Positions 5,467-9,558 of a stretch of DNA of 9,558 nucleotides are shown here, piece after piece; position 1 is the stretch's first letter; the number at the start of each line of letters is the position of its first letter. The stretch comes from JBGOUJ01 sp041477005 (GTDB lineage: Bacteria > Acidobacteriota > Terriglobia > Bryobacterales > JACQDG01): NCBI GenBank assembly GCA_041477005.1, contig JBGOUJ010000277.1, positions 1-9,558 of the forward strand, in the 5' to 3' direction. The notes beneath the pieces were generated by a model that searched no databases, had not been told where the DNA came from, and saw only the letters and a list, made by a program, of their open reading frames with translations. A program made the translations under genes and the position numbers.

Positions 5467-5747
5467 TAACCCCGAGCCCCGCCGCGGTCAAGAGTGGCCG
5501 CAAATGTGTTCCGGGTGCGACCGGTGCGGCGCCTCGCCGGTGTGCGGTGGGCGCCCTCGTACAGCTCGAAATCGTGCAGGCGCGCCCGAATAGCTTCAAG
5601 CTGCTCTCGCTGCCGGACCTGGGTGGCGGCCAGGCGTACGTCGACGGCGGCCGCAGTAGGTAGAGAGAGAAAGAAATTGTGCAGGATACACTGCCTCGCG
5701 GCGAACCTACCGATGTGTATGAAAGGAGCGCAACAATGCAGATCCAA
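5466..5747 (-). CDS. Possible small hypothetical protein, start uncertain
   Basis: 93 residues if begun at the only in-frame ATG (5747). The second part looks like coding sequence: a helix-rich, charged stretch (LAATQVRQREQLEAIRARL) followed by HDFELYEG and a basic tail (TPARRRTGRTR). The first 35 residues look unnatural (Cys, His and Phe scattered, no domain), and this start lies across the ribosome site and ATG of the divergent Cys-rich gene at 5736. No GTG or TTG lies between, so the true gene may use CTG, be truncated at its 5' end, or not exist. It ends 9 nt before the HTH gene on the same strand, which is the main reason to keep it. Not recognised as any family. Confidence 0.35.
   Translation of the reverse strand: MDLHCCAPFIHIGRFAARQCILHNFFLSLPTAAAVDVRLAATQVRQREQLEAIRARLHDFELYEGAHRTPARRRTGRTRNTFAATLDRGGARG
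5722..5728 (+). promoter_or_regulatory. Strong ribosome binding site fixing the start at 5736
   Basis: AAAGGAG lies 7 nt before the ATG at 5736 and picks it over the in-frame upstream ATG at 5679, whose extra 19 residues look unlike the rest of the protein. Confidence 0.7.
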
Positions 5748-5927
5748 CAGAACGGTTACACGCCGAGCTCGGGACCGTGCCCGCGCCGCTGCGGAAGCTG
5801 GAGCACCTACCGCGCCCTCGGCGTGGAAGATTTTGATTCCCGCAGGGTCGAGGTTCGCTGCGAGTGCTGCGGGACGTTTAAGGTCCCTCAGGCGAAACTG
5901 GATGATTTCTTGGGCGTGGCGCGGTGA
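5736..5927 (+). CDS. Small Cys-rich protein, putative metal-binding
   Basis: 63 residues, family not recognised. Five cysteines fall in two clusters: C15 and C19 (CPRRC), then C42, C44 and C45 (CECC), separated by about 22 residues. This resembles a compact zinc ribbon or treble-clef-like site, although the spacing is not the classical CxxC/CxxC. Between the clusters is a predicted helix and strand (YRALGVEDFDSRRVEVRCE), and the C terminus forms a short helix (PQAKLDDFLGVAR). There is no signal or membrane segment. It is divergent from the HTH/protease operon and is followed by about 200 bp before the next plus-strand gene, so it is probably monocistronic. Small zinc-binding proteins often bind nucleic acid or act as chaperone accessories, but nothing here indicates which. 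Confidence 0.65.
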   Translation: MQIQQNGYTPSSGPCPRRCGSWSTYRALGVEDFDSRRVEVRCECCGTFKVPQAKLDDFLGVAR

Positions 5928-6000
5928 AGGCAGGCCGCCCCGACCTCACCGGCCCGCAACGGTGCCCGGCAGTCTCAGGCCGCTCGCCGCTCTTGCTCTC

Positions 6001-6030
6001 GCGCGCCTGATAGCCCGACTCGCGGCGCGC
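6001..6030. repeat. GC hairpin after the Cys-rich gene
   Basis: GCGCGCC (6001-6007) and GGCGCGC (6024-6030) are exact inverted copies around a 16-base loop. The hairpin lies 73 nt after the stop of the Cys-rich gene and 95 nt before the start of the next gene. It has no T-run, so it could be a weak or Rho-assisted terminator or simply a GC-rich palindrome. The rest of 5928-6125 shows a TACAAT (6094-6099) that could be a -10 box for the next gene, without a clear -35 match. Confidence 0.35.
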
Positions 6031-6125
6031 CCGGAAAAGAGAACCGGCGCGGGTGATATTTTTCGGGCTGCGCCGCCGGATCGGGATGAGAGGTACAATT
6101 CCATGGCCGATGGGGAGTGTCGCCT

Positions 6126-6593
6126 ATGAGATGGCCTTTGGGCGGGGAAGGGGAGATGGTCCCCTTCGGCCCGGTGATCCTGACGGAGGACGAGAACCGC
6201 GAGTGCCAAGCCATGCTGGATTCGCTGGGCCATGCCGAGGGCGGGCGATATGCGATTCGTGGGAACTTGGCGGATTCGTTCAGGCGCAGCATCATCGCCC
6301 TGTGTATGATGGGCCGCGCCGAGCGGTTCCTTGCCCTCTCCGGTTCGCAGCCCGAGTGCAAGGACGAAGCGTGCCAGGCGGCGGCTAAAGCCTGTGCGGT
6401 CTTCCCTCTCTCCATCTATTTCTACGATTTTGGCTGCATCCTCCAGCGGGTGGGAAAGCCGGTAGAGGCAAGACTGATGTTCACCGAGTTTCTGAGGCGG
6501 CATGGGACGGAGGAACTCGACCCGATCATGCGAATAACCCTCGATCAACGGGATGTACGGGAAGCTGTCCGCAACGCGCGCCGGCTGGCGTAG
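6126..6593 (+). CDS. Hypothetical helical protein, TPR-like C-terminal half
   Basis: 155 residues from the ATG at 6126, chosen because GGGGAG (6112-6117) sits 8 nt upstream; a GTG at 6117 would overlap that ribosome site. The protein is mainly helical: LTEDENRECQAMLDSLGHAEG, a second helix region around 48-71 (LADSFRRSIIALCMMGRAERFLAL), a third at 77-92, and a TPR-like pair at about 96-126 (LSIYFYDFGCILQRVG and KPVEARLMFTEFLRRHG), where the pattern of small and aromatic residues matches a tetratricopeptide helix pair. The tail (DPIMRITLDQRDVREAVRNARRLA) is another helix. Five cysteines are scattered (C27, C60, C78, C83, C90, plus C104 in the TPR helix) without a metal-site pattern. TPR proteins are protein-binding scaffolds; the partner is unknown. 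No signal peptide. The opposite-strand open frame covering this region reads as a shadow. Confidence 0.65.
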   Translation: MRWPLGGEGEMVPFGPVILTEDENRECQAMLDSLGHAEGGRYAIRGNLADSFRRSIIALCMMGRAERFLALSGSQPECKDEACQAAAKACAVFPLSIYFYDFGCILQRVGKPVEARLMFTEFLRRHGTEELDPIMRITLDQRDVREAVRNARRLA

Positions 6594-6835
6594 TTTGCGC
6601 CTGGCCTTCCCGGCTGCGCCGCAGGGCGCGATCCGGTCGCCGGGGAGTGGGGCTGCCCTGACAGTCGGGCCCGGCACACTGGCGTTGACACAGGGCCGGC
6701 AGGCGCTTCGGCGTCCTTGTTATAGCGGTCATTCGCGTCCTGGCGGAAGGGCTGATTCCGAAAACCCGCCCACGCGCTCGAGCGCCGACTTTCGGGTTCC
6801 GGCCCCCCCCCAAAAAATGTCCACCCGTACTCGCC
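6594..6835. other. Convergent intergenic region
   Basis: This 242-bp gap lies between two gene ends that face each other, so it should hold termination signals for both. It contains the inverted repeat described at 6763-6798, the palindrome GCGCTCGAGCGC (6774-6785), and a C9A6 tract (6803-6817). I see no gene, RNA motif or promoter with proper spacing in it. Confidence 0.5.
6763..6798 (-). terminator. Possible terminator for the permease operon
   Basis: AACCCG (6763-6768) pairs with CGGGTT (6793-6798), and the perfect palindrome GCGCTCGAGCGC (6774-6785) sits inside the loop, giving a two-part stem. Read on the minus strand, the stem runs into TTTT, the direction that would stop transcripts from the permease genes. 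The T-run is short and the outer stem is only 6 bp, so this is a tentative call. Confidence 0.35.
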
Positions 6836-8071
6836 CTACTCGTACCTGAGCGCCACCACTGGGTCCAGCCGCGCGGCTTTAGAGGCCGGCCAGATGCCGA
6901 AGAACAAGCCGACGGCGGCTGAGACGATCACGCCCAGCGCCACGGCCCACAGCGGCACCAGGGTCGGCAGGGCAGGGAACACCAGGCGCACGGTCACGGC
7001 AATGGCCCAGCCGAACAGAATGCCGAGGGCGCCGCCGATCACGGTGAGGGTCACCGCCTCGATCAGGAACTGCAAGGTAATGTCGCTGCGGCGGGCGCCG
7101 ATGGCTTTGCGGACGCCGATCTCGCGCGTCCGCTCGGTCACCGAGACCAGCATGATGTTCATCACGCCGATGCCGCCCACGAGCAGTCCGATCGAGCTGA
7201 GCACCACCGTGACCAGCGCCACCATGGAGGTGATGCGGTGGAAATCGGCGATCATCTGCTCGGCCGTGTTGATGTAGAAATTGTCGGGCTTGTCGAAGGA
7301 AACGCGGCGCTGGATGCGCAGCACGGTGCGCATCTCGTCGATCGCCTGGGGGAGCCGGCCCGGGTAGGCCATCACCACCAGCATGTGCTCGCGAGCGTTA
7401 GGGAACATCTTGCGCATGGTGAAATACGGCAGCAGGACGCGGCGGTCCTCCTGGTTGGCGAAGCTGGCCGAGGGACGCTGCATCACGCCCACGATCTGCA
7501 CGCTGTGGCCGTCCACCTCGACCCACTTTCCGATGGGGTCGATCACGGGGAACCAGGAGCGCTGGATGTCCTCGCCCACCACCGCTACCGGCATGTGGTG
7601 GAGGTTCTCGACGTCGGAGAAGAACCGGCCCATCTTCATCACGGTGCCGCCAGCGGCATAGCCCGGCTCGGTCCCGCCCATCTCGATATTGTAGAGATCG
7701 TCGCCCTTGTACTTGATGCGATGGGGCATGTTCCAGGACGGGAACAGATAGGGGCTGACGTACTCCACCGAAGGGCAGCGCTCGGCGATCGCCCGGGCGT
7801 CTTCAAGGGTGAGTGGCTTGCGCGTTCGCTCCTCTTTGGTGAGGTTATCCAGCCGGAAGCCGAACTGAAACTTGAACACCATGGCCGTGTTGCCGCCGAA
7901 CTGGCGGACGATGTTGGTAATGGTCGAGTCGAAACCGACGACGATGGCGCTGACGGCGATCACGGTGCTGGTGCCGATGATGATGCCCAGCACGGTGAGA
8001 AACGAGCGCAGCTTGTGCTCGCGGAGCGTCTGGAACGCGAGCGGCAGGCTCGACTGTAGGTAAGCTCTCAC
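6836..8071 (-). CDS. MacB/FtsX-type ABC transporter permease (second of pair)
   Basis: 411 residues, a full-length stand-alone MacB-type permease. Order: an N-terminal amphipathic stretch (LPLAFQTLREHKLRSFLTVLG), TM1 about 22-45, a periplasmic MacB_PCD domain of about 240 residues (46-284), TM2 about 285-308, the cytoplasmic coupling motif VTERTREIGVRKAIGARRSDI (311-331), TM3 about 336-362, TM4 about 372-394, and the closing LDPVVALRYE. In the family such permeases pair with a separate ATPase and move substrates or transmit force across the inner membrane for efflux or lipoprotein transport. The start is GTG at 8069-8071, since AAAGGAG (8080-8086) lies 8 nt upstream; a GTG at 8098 would place that ribosome site inside the gene. 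It follows the other permease by 96 nt, and no ATPase lies downstream in the window. Confidence 0.92.
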   Translation of the reverse strand: MRAYLQSSLPLAFQTLREHKLRSFLTVLGIIIGTSTVIAVSAIVVGFDSTITNIVRQFGGNTAMVFKFQFGFRLDNLTKEERTRKPLTLEDARAIAERCPSVEYVSPYLFPSWNMPHRIKYKGDDLYNIEMGGTEPGYAAGGTVMKMGRFFSDVENLHHMPVAVVGEDIQRSWFPVIDPIGKWVEVDGHSVQIVGVMQRPSASFANQEDRRVLLPYFTMRKMFPNAREHMLVVMAYPGRLPQAIDEMRTVLRIQRRVSFDKPDNFYINTAEQMIADFHRITSMVALVTVVLSSIGLLVGGIGVMNIMLVSVTERTREIGVRKAIGARRSDITLQFLIEAVTLTVIGGALGILFGWAIAVTVRLVFPALPTLVPLWAVALGVIVSAAVGLFFGIWPASKAARLDPVVALRYE

Positions 8072-8167
8072 GGCGACGACTCCTTTACCACCGGGCACGC
8101 CCAGCGTGCAGGGAAAACCATTGCCTCATCCCGCGGCGCTCTCGGTGATCTCTGCGGCGCAGCGTTC
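8072..8167. other. Spacer between the two permease genes, with CTCTGCG-type repeat
   Basis: The 96-nt spacer contains GATCTCTGCG at 8147-8156, which is identical to the reverse complement of 37-46 at the left edge of the window, and is followed by a GCGGCGCAGCG segment. It looks like a decayed copy of the same dispersed repeat, inserted between two genes that probably belong to one transcript. I see no promoter in it. Confidence 0.4.
8080..8086 (-). promoter_or_regulatory. Ribosome binding site fixing the permease start at 8071
   Basis: On the minus strand AAAGGAG is 8 nt before GTG 8071. This favours the protein beginning VRAYLQSSLPLAFQ over the nine-residue longer form from 8098. Confidence 0.65.
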
Positions 8168-9427
8168 TCATGTTTCCGCTCGCAAGGCCTCGATGGGATC
8201 GAGCTTGGAGGCGCGATGGGCGGGGTAGATGCCGAAGAACAGGCCCACCGCAGCCGAAATCCCCACGGCCAGAAAAACCGCGTAGTAGGGAAGCGCCATG
8301 GGAACGGGCGTGAAGTTGCGGACGATCACGGCAGCGATCCAGGCGGTGAGCGTGCCCATCAAGCCGCCGCAAGCGGCCAGCACCGCCGCTTCCACCAGGA
8401 ACTGCTGGAGGATGTCCCGGCGGCGGGCGCCGAGCGACTTGCGGATGCCGATCTCATGGGTACGCTCGGTGACGGCGGCCAGCATAATATTCATGATCAC
8501 TACGCCGCCCACGACCATGAACACCGAAACAATGCCCACCATGGTGGCGGCCAGCGTGCCGGTGAGCTGGCTCCACAGGGCCATGACCGAGTCGGCGGCG
8601 AACAGGCCGAACGTATCATCCTCGTTGGGCTTGAGATGGCGGTAGGCGCGCAGCAGCATGCGCGCCTGGTCCTTGGTCTGCTCCATCATCTGCGGGCCGG
8701 TGGCGGCGAAGTGGTAGGTCATCCAGGATGCCCGGCCGTACATCTTGAATAAGGTCTCGATCGGGATGAGCACGAACTTGTCCTGCGACTGGCCGAACAC
8801 GCTGCCCTGCGACATGGCCACGCCGACGACCTCGAACGGCCGCCCCTCGAGGTTGAAGACCTTGCCGACCGGGTCGACGTTCGGAAAGAAGGTCTCCTTC
8901 AGGTCGTTGCCGATGAAGGCCACCGGCAGATGGCGGATGTTGTCGTTTTCGGAGATGTAGCGGCCGTAGGCGACGCGTAGCGGCTCGATGTTGACCATGT
9001 TGGGCGTCACGCCGCGCATCCGGACGTCGGTGATGGTATGGCCGGCGTATTGGGCGTCGATGCGGCGGCCGGCGCCGCCGTCGAGGCCCACGTCGCGGGC
9101 CAGTGTCACTTTTTCCTTCAGAAACTCGTATTCCTCTTCGCGCAACTGCGGATTGCGGCGCTGCATTTCCATCCACTTCTTGGGGTTCATATCGCCGACG
9201 ATCGGGAAGCGCTGGATCAGGAAGACGTCGGTGCCCATGTCGGCAATGTTGGTGGCGATGTATTGGTTCATGCCCTCGATCACCGAAATGACGCCGATCA
9301 GGGTGGTGGTGGCGACAATGATCCCCAGCAGGGTGAGGAAGCTGCGGAGCTTGTGGCCCTCGAGCGAGTGCAGGGCCGCCTTGACAGCCTCCACGAACGC
9401 GGCCGAGGAGCGAGTTTGTCGTGTCAT
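8168..9427 (-). CDS. MacB/FtsX-type ABC transporter permease (first of pair)
   Basis: 419 residues with the same plan as its downstream neighbour: an N-terminal helix (FVEAVKAALHSLEGHKLRSFLTLLG), TM1 about 28-50, a periplasmic domain about 51-290, TM2 about 292-316, the coupling motif VTERTHEIGIRKSLGARRRDI (319-339), TM3 about 344-370, TM4 about 380-402, and the end LDPIEALRAE. The periplasmic domains of the two proteins are clearly diverged while the membrane parts stay similar, so they are more likely two halves of a heterodimer than a recent duplication. The start is ATG 9425-9427 with AGAGGAAG (9434-9441) 6 nt upstream. The 131 nt beyond are repeat-containing and non-coding, so the ATPase, if linked, must lie past the right edge or elsewhere in the genome. 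Substrate unknown; it may be part of antibiotic or peptide efflux, or of lipoprotein release. Confidence 0.92.
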   Translation of the reverse strand: MTRQTRSSAAFVEAVKAALHSLEGHKLRSFLTLLGIIVATTTLIGVISVIEGMNQYIATNIADMGTDVFLIQRFPIVGDMNPKKWMEMQRRNPQLREEEYEFLKEKVTLARDVGLDGGAGRRIDAQYAGHTITDVRMRGVTPNMVNIEPLRVAYGRYISENDNIRHLPVAFIGNDLKETFFPNVDPVGKVFNLEGRPFEVVGVAMSQGSVFGQSQDKFVLIPIETLFKMYGRASWMTYHFAATGPQMMEQTKDQARMLLRAYRHLKPNEDDTFGLFAADSVMALWSQLTGTLAATMVGIVSVFMVVGGVVIMNIMLAAVTERTHEIGIRKSLGARRRDILQQFLVEAAVLAACGGLMGTLTAWIAAVIVRNFTPVPMALPYYAVFLAVGISAAVGLFFGIYPAHRASKLDPIEALRAET

Positions 9428-9483
9428 TCCGCTCTTCCTCTATACGTAGGGTAGCAGGCCGAAGTTTCGTTGTACTCAGAAGA

Positions 9484-9524
9484 TCAGCTATCAGCCGTCA
9501 GCTATCAACCGTCAGCAACCAGCG
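9484..9524. repeat. 14-nt tandem repeat, about three copies
   Basis: TCAGCTATCAGCCG (9484-9497) is followed directly by TCAGCTATCAACCG (9498-9511), one base different, and then by a partial, more diverged TCAGCAACCAGCG (9512-9524). It lies 57 nt upstream of the first permease start. Repeats of this TCAGCTATCA type occur between genes in many bacterial genomes; whether they do anything here is not visible. Just beyond, GGCCGG occurs twice (9527-9532 and 9545-9550). Confidence 0.65.
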
Positions 9525-9558
9525 TTGGCCGGGCGTCAGCCGATGGCCGGATGAAGCC

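Noticed and set aside
5946..6677. 243-residue minus-strand open frame
   Set aside because: It overlaps the plus-strand helical protein, which has a ribosome site and a TPR-like pattern; the minus product has no recognisable domain.
6685..6726. TTGACA (6685-6690) with TATAGC (6721-6726) as a promoter
   Set aside because: The two boxes are 30 bp apart instead of about 17, and no plus-strand gene follows.
7238..8059. 273-residue plus-strand open frame
   Set aside because: Antisense to the MacB-type permease; His/Asp/Gly/Ala-rich shadow composition.
9484..9524. CRISPR array
   Set aside because: The units are 14 nt and directly adjacent with no unique spacers, so this is a simple tandem repeat.

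Overview
The window is GC-rich and bacterial. Acidobacteriota (Bryobacter/Solibacter-like soil lineages) is the best guess. It rests on several enolase-superfamily (mandelate racemase/muconate lactonizing, MR/MLE) paralogues, one with a twin-arginine leader, on stand-alone MacB/FtsX-type permeases, and on short CTCTGCG and TCAGCTATCA intergenic repeats. This is inference; no rRNA or taxonomic marker gene is present. No tRNA, rRNA, CRISPR array, transposase gene or replication origin was seen.

Layout, left to right. Positions 1-426 hold a 13-bp-arm inverted repeat and the decayed remains of a hicBA toxin-antitoxin locus on the minus strand: hicB with two frameshifts and only a stub of hicA. 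Positions 427-2957 (minus) are a tight two-gene operon of MR/MLE proteins. The first gene transcribed (1788-2957) has lost key active-site residues and looks like a pseudoenzyme. The second (427-1776) keeps them and carries a Tat-type leader that is interrupted by a GC-rich segment flanked by 9-bp direct repeats. Two small plus-strand genes follow: a DUF2061 membrane protein (3014-3235) and a charged small protein (3289-3489).

Positions 3496-5747 (minus) are a compact operon. In order of transcription it has an uncertain small protein, an HTH plus DUF5678-like fusion, a retropepsin-like aspartyl protease, and a third MR/MLE enzyme with an intact mandelate-racemase-type active site (KxK, D, E, E, H). 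Gaps between its genes are 9 nt or less. Divergent from it on the plus strand are a small Cys-rich protein (5736-5927) and a helical, TPR-like protein (6126-6593).

Positions 6836-9427 (minus) encode two consecutive MacB/FtsX-type ABC permeases without an ATPase in the window; a 14-nt tandem repeat lies upstream of them. They probably form a hetero-pair of an efflux or lipoprotein-type ABC transporter. The most unusual items are the degenerate/active enolase-superfamily gene pair, the insertion-like segment in the Tat leader, and the regulator-protease-dehydratase operon.
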